This document shows, one piece after another, positions 1 through 9,574 of a DNA stretch of 64,000 bases; position 1 is the stretch's first letter, and every line of letters starts with the position of its first letter. The translations under genes and the position numbers were made by a program. This DNA is from Rufibacter hautae (GTDB lineage: Bacteria; Bacteroidota; Bacteroidia; Cytophagales; Hymenobacteraceae). The notes under the pieces are model-generated. The model searched no databases. It was given only the letters and a program-made list of their open reading frames with translations, and was not told the DNA's origin. The stretch lies in contig NZ_VKKY01000003.1 in the NCBI RefSeq assembly GCF_008271695.1, forward strand, positions 434,001 through 498,000, written 5' to 3'.

Positions 1-297
1 TCATAAAAGAGGCGATTCTTAAAGTGAGAGAATTCCCGCTAGTTTACTCAAATAACTGACATCGGTGGATGATGGCTGCTTTTTTCTTCTGGCCAAGGAA
101 AGACAAATTCAGCTTCGGGAAGGCTGCCGCCGGCGTTATGTTCTTTTTTATTGGCTGTACAAAAACAATTGGCAGGGTAGGAGGTTTTCTGGTTCAGCGG
201 GGCAGAAAACCAGAAAAGGTATCTCTGGTGCGGGTGGCTAAGCGCACGGCTTTCTTGGAAAGCGTAAATAAAAAATTACTTTTGTTAAAAACTGTTC
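1..297. other. Non-coding leader of window
   Basis: I see no convincing gene here. An open frame from 69 runs into the following gene in another frame and has no protein-like composition. A short hairpin with 9-bp arms (GGTTTTCTG and CAGAAAACC) lies at 183-212. Confidence 0.4.
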
Positions 298-765
298 ATG
301 TCTTCCTTTCCGTCTTTTCTGGCTACAAGTTCCAATGCCATGCACCGAGAAGCTAAAAATTCATTTGACAGAGTCTACTACGTGATAGAGCACAACCCAG
401 ACCTCAACGTCATTGACACCAGATGGTACGGGTACGCGTCCCAGAACGACTTGCGCAAAGCCTGCGAAATTGGGCTTGAGATACTGGAGAAAACCAGGTG
501 CCCCTACAAACTGAATGATAACAGTGACTTGACCGGACCCTGGGCCGATGCCGTGGCTTGGCTGGAGAAGGATTGGCTGCCAAGGGCCATGCAAGCCGGT
601 CTGCGTTATCTGGCCCACGTAGCCAATGAGCACTCTTATGGGGAAACCGGAGGCCAGGTCATGCAGGTGAGCAAGATAGGCCGTCAACTGGATTTCTGCA
701 CCTTCACCTCCCGCCAGGATGCCCTGGCCTGGCTCAAGGCTTGTCAGCTAAAAGAGAACAACTAA
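298..765 (+). CDS. Hypothetical protein, STAS/SpoIIAA-like
   Basis: A soluble protein of 155 aa with no signal peptide. The pattern of an aromatic WYGYAS segment, then an LRKACEIGLEIL helix, an NDNSDLTGPW loop and a C-terminal ALAWL helix resembles small SpoIIAA/STAS-like proteins common in Hymenobacteraceae; this assignment is from memory of such proteins, not from a search. ATG 340 (residue 15) is an alternative start, since the first 14 residues are Ser-rich and look unconserved. It stands alone and converges on the MscS gene, with a 36-bp palindrome between the two stop codons. Function unknown. Confidence 0.6.
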   Translation: MSSFPSFLATSSNAMHREAKNSFDRVYYVIEHNPDLNVIDTRWYGYASQNDLRKACEIGLEILEKTRCPYKLNDNSDLTGPWADAVAWLEKDWLPRAMQAGLRYLAHVANEHSYGETGGQVMQVSKIGRQLDFCTFTSRQDALAWLKACQLKENN

Positions 766-784
766 GCAGTTCCGCATCCCAAGC

Positions 785-820
785 GTTTTGCGGGTGTTTT
801 CCAGAAAACAAGGCCTAAAC
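785..820. repeat. 36-bp GTTT/AAAC palindrome
   Basis: Copy of the dispersed palindrome family: GTTTTGCGGGTGTTTTC, then a 2-nt centre, then GAAAACAAGGCCTAAAC. It lies between two convergent genes. Confidence 0.7.
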
Positions 821-825
821 AGAAG

Positions 826-1914
826 CTACCGTTGCCGGGCTAGGGGCACATCGGCTGTCTCGGTTTCTTCATTTACCAGGAAGAGCGTGCGGGTAGGGTA
901 GGCAAACTCAATGCCCCGGTTCTGGAACTCCTCATAGATTTTGAAGTTGATGTTCTGCTGGATGTCCATGTACTTGTTATAGGAGTGGCTCAAAACATAG
1001 TACACCACCTCGTAGTCCAAGCTGGAGTCTCCATAGCTCACAAAATGGGCGCGGTCAAATTCCACTGGCTCCTGCGCTTTTACTATGTCTTCCAGCAACC
1101 CGGGAATGAGTTTCATGGTCTCCAGCGAGGTCTGGTACGTGATCCCAAGTTTGAACACCACCCGCCGCCTAAGCATTTGTTTGTAGTTATGGATGCGCGA
1201 TTTGGTCAGGTCACTGTTGGCAAACACCAGCAACTCCCCCGAGAGGCTTTTCACCCGTGTGGTCTTGATGCCGATGTAATCCACGGTGCCGCTTTTGTCG
1301 TCAATCACAATGAAGTCGCCGGTCTCAAAGGGGCGGTCAAAGAAAATCACGAAGTAGTTGAACACGTCTCCCAGGATGTTCTGCGCGGCCAGCGCGATGG
1401 CAATTCCCCCAATGCCCAGACCGGTGATGATAGTGGTGACGTTATAGCCCATGTTGTCGAACAGGAAGAGCAGGCCCACCAGCCAGATCACCGCGTTGAT
1501 GATGAGCATGAGGCCGCCCAGCTGTTTCACTTTCTCCTCGCCGCGATCCTGTTTTCTCACATACGTCCTGAGCAGCATGAGAATGGTGGTGGAAACCAGG
1601 CGCACAAATAGAAACGTGATCACCATGGTGGTCACCACCCCCAATACGTTCTGGGCTTTCTCTGATAAGGTTAGATAGCTGATGCCCGCGTGGATGATGG
1701 CAAAGTAGAGCGCCGGCAGCAGGAATCGGTCTACGCCCTCCACCAGCAGATCGTCAAAGTGGGTTCTGGTGCCTTTCACCCAGCGTCTGATTTTCCGGAA
1801 GAAGATGTGCTTCACAGACCTGAGCAGCAGTAATCCTATGACAATGGCTCCTAGGGCGACGAGGTAATCAAAGACGCTGTTGTGGTAATAGGTCTGGTTT
1901 AATAATCTGTTCAT
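826..1914 (-). CDS. MscS-family mechanosensitive ion channel
   Basis: An inner-membrane channel of about 362 aa that would open under membrane tension to release solutes during hypo-osmotic shock. There are several hydrophobic N-terminal segments (about residues 10-160). The pore-helix and beta-domain signature follows: GLGIGGIAIALAAQNILGD, then a FFDRPFETGDFI segment typical of MscS beta domains, then a mixed C-terminal domain. I chose ATG 1914 over an upstream in-frame start at 1944 because the extra residues are an unusual Gly/Pro-rich stretch and a purine-rich GAAGAA precedes this ATG. Monocistronic as far as can be seen. The family is clear; the exact subfamily and gating are not. Confidence 0.88.
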   Translation of the reverse strand: MNRLLNQTYYHNSVFDYLVALGAIVIGLLLLRSVKHIFFRKIRRWVKGTRTHFDDLLVEGVDRFLLPALYFAIIHAGISYLTLSEKAQNVLGVVTTMVITFLFVRLVSTTILMLLRTYVRKQDRGEEKVKQLGGLMLIINAVIWLVGLLFLFDNMGYNVTTIITGLGIGGIAIALAAQNILGDVFNYFVIFFDRPFETGDFIVIDDKSGTVDYIGIKTTRVKSLSGELLVFANSDLTKSRIHNYKQMLRRRVVFKLGITYQTSLETMKLIPGLLEDIVKAQEPVEFDRAHFVSYGDSSLDYEVVYYVLSHSYNKYMDIQQNINFKIYEEFQNRGIEFAYPTRTLFLVNEETETADVPLARQR

Positions 1915-2096
1915 TTCTTCAGCTGGGGGTGCACGGCCGCCCAACTTGCGCCAGGCCGCAGATAGTAAAACAATAACCAGGGTATAGTACGTGCAACCCT
2001 TGGCCAGTAGTTATACTAGGCCATTGCCCACGCCAAAGCCCCACACCTCCGGAAGAGCGGGAGTGCAGGGCTCCAGAAGGTCAGAAAAGAATCCGT

Positions 2097-2618
2097 TTAG
2101 GGGTTTGATTTGGCTTTGGCGGCCTGGGCGGCTTTCAGGTCGCAGTTCTCCTTGCGGCGGGTGTCTGTGATGGTGAAGATTTTCCAGCCCTGTGGGGAGC
2201 GGTACAGTTGGAAGGCATCTACGCCGCAGTGGCTGAAGGTGTCTCCCACGTAGAAGGCGTACTCGCACCAAAGCGTGGCCAAGTCGCCGTCAATGTTCAC
2301 TTTCACGTCCCAGATGCGCTCGTCCAACACCTGCGGATGGGGCTGCCCAATCATCTGCACAAACTTGTCCATGGGTGTCTCGCGGGGCAGGACCTGGCCG
2401 TCTTTGCCGGCGCCTACTGAAAACAACAGGGCGTTGGATGCCAATACCGAGCGGGCCATGGTGCTGTCGCTTGCGCGCATGCCGTCAAAGAAACGCACCA
2501 CCGCCGCTTCCACGGCTTTCGCATCTGCTGAGGGCTTGGCCGGTGTGGCTTTTTTAGTCTGGGCAAAGGCCGCTACGCTGAGCAGGAGGCAAAAAGAGAA
2601 CAAAAGTAGGGCGCGCAT
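2097..2618 (-). CDS. Secreted NTF2/SnoaL-like protein
   Basis: A 173-aa exported protein. A cleavable signal peptide (about residues 1-20, ending AFAQ) is followed by a Lys/Ala/Pro linker and one NTF2-like cone domain. Typical features are the first helix AVVRFFDGMRASD, the WDVKVNIDGDLATLWCEYAFY strand pair, and the closing GWKIFTITDTRR strand. Such domains bind small hydrophobic ligands or serve as enzyme scaffolds; no catalytic residues can be assigned. It ends Lys/Ala-rich. Stands alone between MscS and a Cys-containing hypothetical gene. Confidence 0.75.
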   Translation of the reverse strand: MRALLLFSFCLLLSVAAFAQTKKATPAKPSADAKAVEAAVVRFFDGMRASDSTMARSVLASNALLFSVGAGKDGQVLPRETPMDKFVQMIGQPHPQVLDERIWDVKVNIDGDLATLWCEYAFYVGDTFSHCGVDAFQLYRSPQGWKIFTITDTRRKENCDLKAAQAAKAKSNP

Positions 2619-2697
2619 AAAGGATCTGTGGTTTTGGTAGGCTCTGTTTTAAAAGGAAAGTGCCTTGAGTAGGCCAGAGCAAAATACGTTTTTCTTT

Positions 2698-3297
2698 TTA
2701 TATAAGGACCAACCGATCCTGGAGCAGGGCCCTGAACTCGGGCGGCAGCCCGAAGTGCGTGTCCATGAAGTCGTCAAGGATCTGGCGGGTGTGCGGCGAG
2801 ATCAGCCGCTGGATTTCCTCCATCGCTTCGCCGCTGATCATATACGGCATGTAGGTGTACAGGAGGTCCTTGCCTTCGCACTGGGCGTAGATCTGGTATT
2901 CTTTGCAGGCCTCCCGGGGCGTACCCGTCACGATGCAGTGCGAGAGCCAATTGTCCAGCTTCAGGGGGTTGGGCAAAGAAAGCAGGGCCTCACGGCGAGC
3001 CACCAGGTCTACGTGCTCAGCAAAATAGGCGTCAATCTTATTTCTGGACTCTACAGACAGCTCCTCCCGCATTTGCTGGGCGCAACGCACGCACATGGCA
3101 TATTCCAGCACGGTGTCCAGCAGGCCGTCCTGGGGGTAATAGCGCACTGCTTTTTCTACCAGATAACTCACGCCGTCTTGCAGCAGGTGGCACTCACAGG
3201 CGATGCAGGTCTGAAACGGCTGCCCCGAGGCTCCGCAGTGAAAATCGGGTGGAAGAGGCTCAAATTCGTGGGCAAGGTGGATAGAAGGTAAATCCAT
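2698..3297 (-). CDS. Hypothetical protein with CxxC pairs
   Basis: A 199-aa soluble protein I do not recognise. The N-terminal half has cysteines arranged like a metal-binding site: CIACEC near residue 30 and CVRC near residue 72, separated by an acidic helix. The rest is helical and acidic, with few positively charged patches. A split treble-clef or rubredoxin-like zinc or iron site is possible, but no family can be named. No signal peptide. It is followed on its upstream side by a non-coding gap of about 500 bp. Confidence 0.65.
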   Translation of the reverse strand: MDLPSIHLAHEFEPLPPDFHCGASGQPFQTCIACECHLLQDGVSYLVEKAVRYYPQDGLLDTVLEYAMCVRCAQQMREELSVESRNKIDAYFAEHVDLVARREALLSLPNPLKLDNWLSHCIVTGTPREACKEYQIYAQCEGKDLLYTYMPYMISGEAMEEIQRLISPHTRQILDDFMDTHFGLPPEFRALLQDRLVLI

Positions 3298-3369
3298 AAC
3301 AGAAAAGATAAGCGCGGTTGACCCGCCTAAGATACTCTTTTAAGGGTTTGGGATATGCACCCTGAAGTT

Positions 3370-3405
3370 GTTTTTAGGGTGTTTCTGTAAAATCGGGCTT
3401 GAAAT
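3370..3405. repeat. 36-bp palindrome, degenerate copy
   Basis: GTTTTTAGGGTGTTTC...AAAATCGGGCTTGAAA: same architecture as the other copies, with several mismatches between arms. Confidence 0.5.
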
Positions 3406-3733
3406 GAACCATGTGGTGCGCACAATCTGTGGGCGGCAAGATTCTGACGATGTTGGCTTCTGGAAAGTAAATCCGCGCAAAAGTGGCCCTCCTGGTTCAG
3501 CCTCGCAGAAGCAAAGGTAAAATCAATCATTGGCCTTAAGCTTGAGGCGATAGCCTGGTTGGAGTTGCAAACTTCAGCTCATTATAAATCCAAGTCACAA
3601 ACATGAACCATAAAAAGGAAGGCTTGAATCAAGGAAATACTTAACCAGAGAAACCAAAGACGTGAACTCAGGAAAAGCTTAACCAAGAGAAGTCGCAGAA
3701 TGAAATAGCCTTAGATTAGGGAAGAAAAAGATT

Positions 3734-3777
3734 ACCTGTTTCGGGGCAGATTTTCAGAAATCAGCCCTGAAACAGGT
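3734..3777. repeat. Extended GTTT/AAAC-type palindrome
   Basis: A nearly perfect 44-bp inverted repeat (arms ACCTGTTTCGGGGC... and ...GCCCTGAAACAGGT around TTTTCAGAAA). It sits 15 bp beyond the stop of the DJ-1/PfpI gene and could end or protect that transcript. Confidence 0.7.
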
Positions 3778-3791
3778 CTGTGCAGAATTTG

Positions 3792-4417
3792 TTAGGTCAG
3801 GTACTCCACCGAAGTGGTGGCAGGTGAGCCGGCATTGAGGTCAATGGTGGCGCCCATCACTTTGAGGAACTCGCGGATAAGCGCGGGGTGACCGGGCCAG
3901 GCAGGGGAGGTGACCAGGTTGCCGTCTACCACAGCCTCGGTGGCATCTACCGGAACAAAGGTGCCGCCGGCCAAACTCACCTCGGGCCCAACGGCCGGAT
4001 AGGCGGTGAGGCGGCGTCCTTCCACCACGCGGGCAGCGGTCAGTATCTGGATGCCGTGGCAGACGGCGGCCAGCGGTTTATCCTTCTCCATAAAATGCTG
4101 CACTACCTCCAGCACCTGCTGGTTCAGGCGCAGGTACTCGGGCGCGCGGCCACCAGCAATCACCAATCCAGCATATTCCTCAGGGTTGACCTCTGCGAAG
4201 GCGTAGTTGAGATGGAAGTTATGGCCGGGTTTTTCGGTGTAGGTCTGGTCGCCTTCAAAATCATGGATGGCGGTCTTGATGGTATCGCCTTTCTTTTTGC
4301 CGGGCACACGGCGTGTACGTCATACCCCACCATGAGCAGCATCTGGAAGGGAACCATGGTCTCGTAATCCTCGGCGAAGTCGCCGGTCAGGAACAGGATT
4401 TTCTTTTTGTTTTCCAT
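3792..4417 (-). pseudogene. DJ-1/PfpI family protein, frameshifted
   Basis: Reading from ATG 4417 gives a typical DJ-1/PfpI start ([19 protein letters not shown]) that runs out of frame at ...HAVCP. The remainder, [18 protein letters not shown] onward, continues in the next frame to the stop at 3792. Adding one base in the GCCGGGC run at about 4299-4305 would restore one protein of about 208 aa. The downstream part keeps the family core: GGRAPEYLR and the nucleophile elbow [10 protein letters not shown] with its cysteine. Family members act as deglycases, glyoxalases, amidases or stress chaperones. It may be a real single-base lesion or a sequencing/assembly error in a C/G run; the downstream frame could start alone at GTG 4307 but would lack the first beta strand. 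Confidence 0.85.
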
Positions 4418-4672
4418 TGGTTGATGCGTTAAAGGATGAAAGAAAAGGAGCTGACTCTGCAAACCTCCTACCTACCTGATATCCCCTACAAAGGCTTGGT
4501 TTGATGAAGTTGCGCATTAATGGGCAAATAGTCAAGAAGTTAAGCTGTGGATGGGGACGTTTTCAGGAATTTGAGCATCGTCAGATTTCATCTTCTCGGA
4601 CTGGCGAGCGACGGCTTTTCTTCCGGACGAAGGGAAATTTTAGCATCTTTGGCTTGGTAAATGACCTGTCTT

Positions 4673-5638
4673 ATGAAACGTACTGCCCTGCTTTGTTTTC
4701 CAGTTTTTCTGTCGCTGGCTTTGGCCGGTTGCTCCAGCAATCCTTACGCCGCCACCAACAAGGTCTATAAGAAGCAGGCCAAGGCCTTTGCCAAAACCCT
4801 GCGCGCAACGCCGGTTACCAACCCCGGCGAGGACAGCCTCCAACTGGGCGACCAATGGGTGGGTACCACCAACTTCAACCTCCGGAAACCCAACTTCGTG
4901 GTCATCCACCACACGGCGCAGAACTCCACGGAGCAGACGCTCAAAACCTTCACGGTGCCCAGAAGCCAAGTGAGTGCCCATTACGTGATTGGCCGCGACG
5001 GGAAGGTGTACCACATGCTCAGTGACTACCTGCGGGCCTGGCATGGCGGCGTGGGCAAGTGGGGCAACAACTCAGACCTCAATTCCTCCTCTATAGGTAT
5101 TGAGCTGGACAACAACGGTTCTGAGCCCTTTGCCGAGGCGCAGATCAACAGCCTTTTGCAGGTACTGGCCATTTTGAAGAAAACCCACGGCATTCCGGCT
5201 GCCAACTTCATCGGGCACTCAGACATCGCGCCTAGCCGCAAGGTAGACCCCAACCCTACGTTCCCTTGGAAAAAGCTGGCCCAGGCCGGTTTTGGGATGT
5301 GGTACGATGAGGAGAAGGTGCGCAACTCGGTTTTCGAGTCCATCATCCCGCCTTACCAGGATTCCATAGCGGTAACCGTAGATAGTGCGGGCTTGACCAA
5401 AGACAGTACCACAGTGTTGGTGGATATTCCGGCTCCCGGTGCGGTAGTGGCGGTAGACACTATTCCGGTTTCCTTCCAGCCCAAAGACGCGCTCCGCATC
5501 ATCGGGTATGATGTCAAGAATCTAGAGGCTGCGATCAAGGCCTTTAAGCTGCATTTCGTGCAGAAGGAAGTAAACGGCATCCTCACCGATGACGATAAAA
5601 AGGTGCTGTACCACCTCTATAAGAAGAGCCTGGAGTAG
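4673..5638 (+). CDS. N-acetylmuramoyl-L-alanine amidase lipoprotein
   Basis: A 321-aa peptidoglycan amidase that would cut the bond between MurNAc and the stem peptide. ATG 4673 begins a lipoprotein signal with lipobox LAGC, Cys20 being the lipidated residue. An Amidase_2/AmpD-type zinc domain follows. Visible ligands and active-site pieces are the histidine pair in FVVIHHTAQ, the HYVIGRDGKVYHM strand, AWHGG, and the distal GHSDIAPSRKVDPNPTFPW motif with the last His/Asp ligands. The C-terminal part (about residues 250-321) ends in KAFKLHFVQKEVNGILTDDDKKVLY, which resembles a peptidoglycan-binding (PG_binding_1) repeat. The gene precedes PBP1A on the same strand. Confidence 0.9.
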   Translation: MKRTALLCFPVFLSLALAGCSSNPYAATNKVYKKQAKAFAKTLRATPVTNPGEDSLQLGDQWVGTTNFNLRKPNFVVIHHTAQNSTEQTLKTFTVPRSQVSAHYVIGRDGKVYHMLSDYLRAWHGGVGKWGNNSDLNSSSIGIELDNNGSEPFAEAQINSLLQVLAILKKTHGIPAANFIGHSDIAPSRKVDPNPTFPWKKLAQAGFGMWYDEEKVRNSVFESIIPPYQDSIAVTVDSAGLTKDSTTVLVDIPAPGAVVAVDTIPVSFQPKDALRIIGYDVKNLEAAIKAFKLHFVQKEVNGILTDDDKKVLYHLYKKSLE

Positions 5639-5774
5639 CATGGAGTCATTAGGTGCAGGGGTATCACAGAGCCTTGCTTCTTGTCTACTTATATATAGGA
5701 CGCTCCTCGGCTCCTTGCCGCAAAGGGATGCACGCTCAAGGCGGTGATTTGTTCCTAGGCCCGGTGCGCTTCCT

Positions 5775-5810
5775 GTTTTTGGCTTGTTTCTCAGAAAAGA
5801 GCGCCTAAAC
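5775..5810. repeat. 36-bp GTTT/AAAC palindrome
   Basis: GTTTTTGGCTTGTTTC / GAAAAGAGCGCCTAAAC, upstream of the PBP1A promoter. Confidence 0.65.
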
Positions 5811-5845
5811 AAGTGCACAACTTCGGGAAAACCAACACTTTCCCG

Positions 5846-5853
5846 TAACTTTG
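5846..5853 (+). promoter_or_regulatory. Putative -7 box of PBP1A
   Basis: TAACTTTG matches the Bacteroidota sigma -7 consensus TAnnTTTG and lies 42 bp before ATG 5896. It makes an upstream TTG start at 5851 unlikely because that codon would overlap the promoter. Confidence 0.4.
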
Positions 5854-5895
5854 GGCGTTTTTGAGAAAGCGGGTTTTGCGCCCGTGATTAGCCGC

Positions 5896-8223
5896 ATGCC
5901 AGAAATAAAGAAGATAAATCCCCCGCGTACCAAATACAATAAATGGATTCGTAACCTCTGGAGGACCTTCGTCTTCGGGGTAGTATTCATTGTCCTTTAC
6001 TTTGTCGCCGTTGACCTCAACCTGCTGTACCTGTTTGGGGAATCGCCGGGGCTAGACGATCTGGAGAACCCAAGAAACAACCTGCCCTCTACCATCTACA
6101 CGTCAGACGGTCTGCTGGTGGGGCGGTATTTCCGCGAGAACCGCGACTTGGTGCCGTATGACAGCATTGCGCCGGTGATGGTGAAGGCCCTGGTGGCCAC
6201 TGAGGATGAGCGTTTCTACGCGCACCAAGGCATTGACCCTATCTCAGTGCTGGCGGCGGTGAAAGACAACCTCAAAGGTGATTCCCGCGGAGCCTCCACG
6301 CTTACCCAGCAGTTAGCCAAAAACCTTTATAAAACGCGTACCAAGAATACCAAAGGGATTTTAGGGCACGTGCCGCTGGTGTCTACGGTGGTGGCCAAAA
6401 CCAAGGAGTGGAACACCTCTATTAAGTTAGAGCAGCGCTATACCAAAGACGAGATCCTGGGCATGTACCTGAACACCGTTGACTTCGGGAGCAATGCCTT
6501 CGGGATCAAAGTGGCCGCCAAGACCTTCTTCAGTACAACGCCAGACAAGCTGAAACCAGAGGAGGCCGCCATGCTGGTGGGCGTGCTGAAAGCCCCCACC
6601 ACCTATAACCCTCGGTTCAACCCTAAAAACGCGATGGCCCGCCGCAACGTGGTGCTCCAGCAGATGGCCCGCAACCAGGTCATCACCCAGGCCGAGGCAG
6701 ATTCTTTGTCCCAGCTTCCGATTGAGCTGAAATACCACGTGGAGCAGCACCTGGACGGCGTGCCGGCCTATTACCGGCAGGCGGTGAATGAGTTTGTGCG
6801 CAACTGGGCCGAGGAGAAAGAACTGGACATCTACGCAGATGGCCTCAAGATTTACCTCACCATTGATTCGCGTATGCAGCGCCTGGCCGAGGAAGCCCTG
6901 CAGGAGAAGATGAAGACCTTGCAGAACCGTTTTGAGGGGCATTGGCGCGGGAAAAACCCGTGGGTGGATGATGAGAACAATGAAATCCCGGGTTTTATTG
7001 AGAATGCCATCAAGCGCACCGGCGTGTACGCCTCGCTGAAAGCCAAGTACGGCGATGACACCGTAGCCATCAACCGGGAGCTGAATACGCCCAAGAAAAT
7101 GACGGTCTTCAGTTGGAAAGGCCCCAAGGAGATGACCATGAGTTCCATGGATTCCCTGCGGTACTACAAGCGTTTCCTGCGCGCCGGCATGATAACCATG
7201 GATCCGTTCACCGGGCATATTAAGGCTTGGGTGGGCGGTATTGACTACGAGAACTTTAAGTATGACCACGTGAAACAGGCCAAGCGCCAGCCGGGCTCCA
7301 CGTTTAAGCCGTTTGTGTACGCCGCGGCCATTGACGGAGGCTACTCGCCCTGCGACCGGATTCAGGACAAGCGGGTAACCATCAAGTACGTGGAGGACGG
7401 CAAACCCATGGAGTGGACCCCACATAACGCCAGCTACTCTATCTCGGGGCAGAACATGACTTTGCGGCACGCGATGGGCCGGTCTATCAATACCGTGACC
7501 GCGCAGCTGACCGAGGCCATTGGCTGGGAGACCGTAAGGAGATTTGCTCGCCAACTGGGAATCACCAGTCCTTTGGAGGCGGTGCCCTCCATTGGTTTGG
7601 GTTCATCAGACGTGAGCATTTATGAGATGGTGAATGCCTACAGCACTTTTGTGAACAATGGCTTCCTGAACAAACCCATGCTGGTAATGCGCATTGAAGA
7701 CCGCAACGGCAACGTGGTAGAACAGTTTAACCCGCAGCAGAAACGCGTGATCTCAGAAGAAACCGCTTTCCTGATGGTACACATGCTCAAAGGCACCATG
7801 GAAGAACCGGGCGGTACCTCACAGGCCCTTTGGGAGTACGACCTCTGGAAAAAAGGAAACCAGGTGGGCGGCAAAACCGGAACCACCTCAAACCACTCAG
7901 ACGGTTGGTACATGGGCGTGACCAAAGATTTGGTGACAGGCGTTTGGGTAGGAGGGGAGGACCGCAGTATCCACTTCCGGACCTCGGCCACGGGTGAAGG
8001 TTCTAAAACCGCACTGCCCATCTATGGCCGGTTCATGGAAAAGGTGTACCGAGAACCAAACTTGGGGATTAAGCTTGGTGCTTTCCCTAAATCTAAGGTG
8101 AAGATCAGCAAGACCTATAACTGCATTACCCCAGCGCCCCCTCGCAGGCCAAAGGTGGTGGATACCACTGCCGTGGATACCATGCTGGAGCAGTTGAATG
8201 ATAGTATCTCCTCTCAATTTTAA
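5896..8223 (+). CDS. Penicillin-binding protein 1A (class A PBP)
   Basis: A bifunctional peptidoglycan synthase of 775 aa, anchored by one N-terminal membrane helix (about residues 20-45). The GT51 glycosyltransferase domain shows EDERFYAHQGID, with Glu103 the likely catalytic acid, and RGASTLTQQLAKNLY. The transpeptidase domain has the SxxK serine in RQPGSTFKPF (about Ser468), an SIN motif in GRSINTV, and KTGTT at about Lys660. Length is normal for the family. The ATG at 5896 is preferred to TTG 5851. The upstream neighbour is an amidase; a strong terminator follows. Short Pro/Asp-rich tail. Confidence 0.95.
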   Translation: MPEIKKINPPRTKYNKWIRNLWRTFVFGVVFIVLYFVAVDLNLLYLFGESPGLDDLENPRNNLPSTIYTSDGLLVGRYFRENRDLVPYDSIAPVMVKALVATEDERFYAHQGIDPISVLAAVKDNLKGDSRGASTLTQQLAKNLYKTRTKNTKGILGHVPLVSTVVAKTKEWNTSIKLEQRYTKDEILGMYLNTVDFGSNAFGIKVAAKTFFSTTPDKLKPEEAAMLVGVLKAPTTYNPRFNPKNAMARRNVVLQQMARNQVITQAEADSLSQLPIELKYHVEQHLDGVPAYYRQAVNEFVRNWAEEKELDIYADGLKIYLTIDSRMQRLAEEALQEKMKTLQNRFEGHWRGKNPWVDDENNEIPGFIENAIKRTGVYASLKAKYGDDTVAINRELNTPKKMTVFSWKGPKEMTMSSMDSLRYYKRFLRAGMITMDPFTGHIKAWVGGIDYENFKYDHVKQAKRQPGSTFKPFVYAAAIDGGYSPCDRIQDKRVTIKYVEDGKPMEWTPHNASYSISGQNMTLRHAMGRSINTVTAQLTEAIGWETVRRFARQLGITSPLEAVPSIGLGSSDVSIYEMVNAYSTFVNNGFLNKPMLVMRIEDRNGNVVEQFNPQQKRVISEETAFLMVHMLKGTMEEPGGTSQALWEYDLWKKGNQVGGKTGTTSNHSDGWYMGVTKDLVTGVWVGGEDRSIHFRTSATGEGSKTALPIYGRFMEKVYREPNLGIKLGAFPKSKVKISKTYNCITPAPPRRPKVVDTTAVDTMLEQLNDSISSQF

Positions 8224-8258
8224 CTGGTCTCTCTTCATACAGTAGAGTCTTTAAATAA

Positions 8259-8314
8259 TAAGCCAAAAACCCTACAGGAAAGCGAATCGCCTTTCCTGTA
8301 GGGTTTTTGGCTTA
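8259..8314. terminator. Rho-independent terminator after PBP1A
   Basis: A perfect 24-bp stem (arms 8259-8282 and 8291-8314) with an 8-nt loop. The 3' arm contains GTTTTTGG, giving a U-rich end. Confidence 0.85.
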
Positions 8315-9574
8315 TCAGGAGGGTTGGCAGGTGGCAAAGGCTTTTACCTCCAGTAAATTTTGCATTTACGCGCCGATGGACAGCCATAACGCTGCGCAAG
8401 GTGGTGAGTAATGCTATTTATACGGTCAAATGCTGCCAAAAAGCCAAACTGAGGTAAAATGGAAAGATTCTTATCTGTTGTCCGATGAGAATCTTGGCTT
8501 TTAAGGGGATGGGCAAAGGGCTGCGGTGTTTTTGCCTTGGTTTTGTTATTTCCAGCCAAAAACAGTTTTAGGGGCCATTCTTACAGAAAGTGGAGTTCAT
8601 CCCATGTTGCATGCTTCCGCCGGGCCTTTCATAAACCTAAGCGCATCGTCCATCTATTTCTTCCTCTCTATAAAAGGTGCTTGCAAAGTAAAGCCATTTA
8701 CTTTTTGTCTCCCTTATCTAGACTGCTGCAGCCGGTTAAAACAGGTTGATTTAACGCAATTCAATATACCCTTAATACAGAATTAGATGATTTATAGTGA
8801 GTGGGCTAGAAGTCTAAACTTCTACAAAAGCGGCTATTTTTACTTAACTAATTGGCTTTCAAATATATAAAGATATACTTCTTCTATATATTAGAATAAT
8901 ATTATTCTTGATAAAATTATAAGTGGCAATAAAGGCTAAATAGAAGACTCATTTACAAATAATTAACCACTGTAATTGGGCGAGTATTAAATCTCTGTTT
9001 CCCTGAATATTTAAGACGGCGCTACGTGAAAAGGTAAAATAAGGTTTAACTTCTTTATATAAGATTTACCTTTTATTTGAAAAATTACATTTTGTATGTT
9101 GCGTCGTTTTGTATTAGTCCATAATTTTGGATTATTAAAAAGTAGAGAGAATTGCACTCTTTATGATTGTTCCACTTGATGTTTTGCGGTATATACGATA
9201 ACTACTTGATATAAAAACGCTTCCATCCCTGCCAGAATTAAAAATAACGAGGTTATTAATATAATTGCTTGGCTGAATGATGCGGAGGTTGAATATGTAA
9301 TTGTGTTTTTTTGATTAAGAAAAAATTTTGCTAGAGCAGGTTGTTAGGCTTGCATACTAGCGAAACAATTATATGTATTGAATTAATCTAATTCATAAAA
9401 CCTGCGCTGTTTTTCAAATCGCATTCTCTGCGAGGGCTCTCACTTCACTTTATTTATCTCTAATAAGACTAATTAACTCATAATTAGAGGTTTAAAGCAG
9501 CGTCTGATTTGTACTAAGTCTTCATGCTCCCCCCTTCATGGATTCTACCTGATTTTCCTACCTACCACGCGCCC
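8315..9574. other. Long AT-rich intergenic region
   Basis: About 1.26 kb with no convincing gene; short open frames around 8526-8786 lack coding character. From about 8760 to 9500 it becomes strongly AT-rich compared with the neighbourhood, with runs such as ATATATAAAGATATACTTC and AATAATATTATTC. It precedes the 1117-aa secreted protein and may hold its regulatory region, or be remnant DNA. Confidence 0.5.

Larger units (their letters stand above)
3298..3791. other. Intergenic region with two palindromes
   Basis: No credible gene. The gap contains two copies of the dispersed palindrome (3370-3405 and 3734-3777) and, near 3620-3690, a loosely repeated sequence based on CTTAACCAGAGAA / CTTAACCAAGAGAA. 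Confidence 0.5.

Noticed and set aside
69-356. 95-aa open frame on the plus strand
   Set aside because: Overlaps the next gene in another frame, low-complexity start and no recognisable features.
3327-3530. 67-aa open frame on the minus strand
   Set aside because: Overlaps a palindrome copy and has no protein features.
8526-8786. 86-aa open frame in the AT-rich gap
   Set aside because: No Bacteroidota-like promoter, no domain, composition not protein-like.
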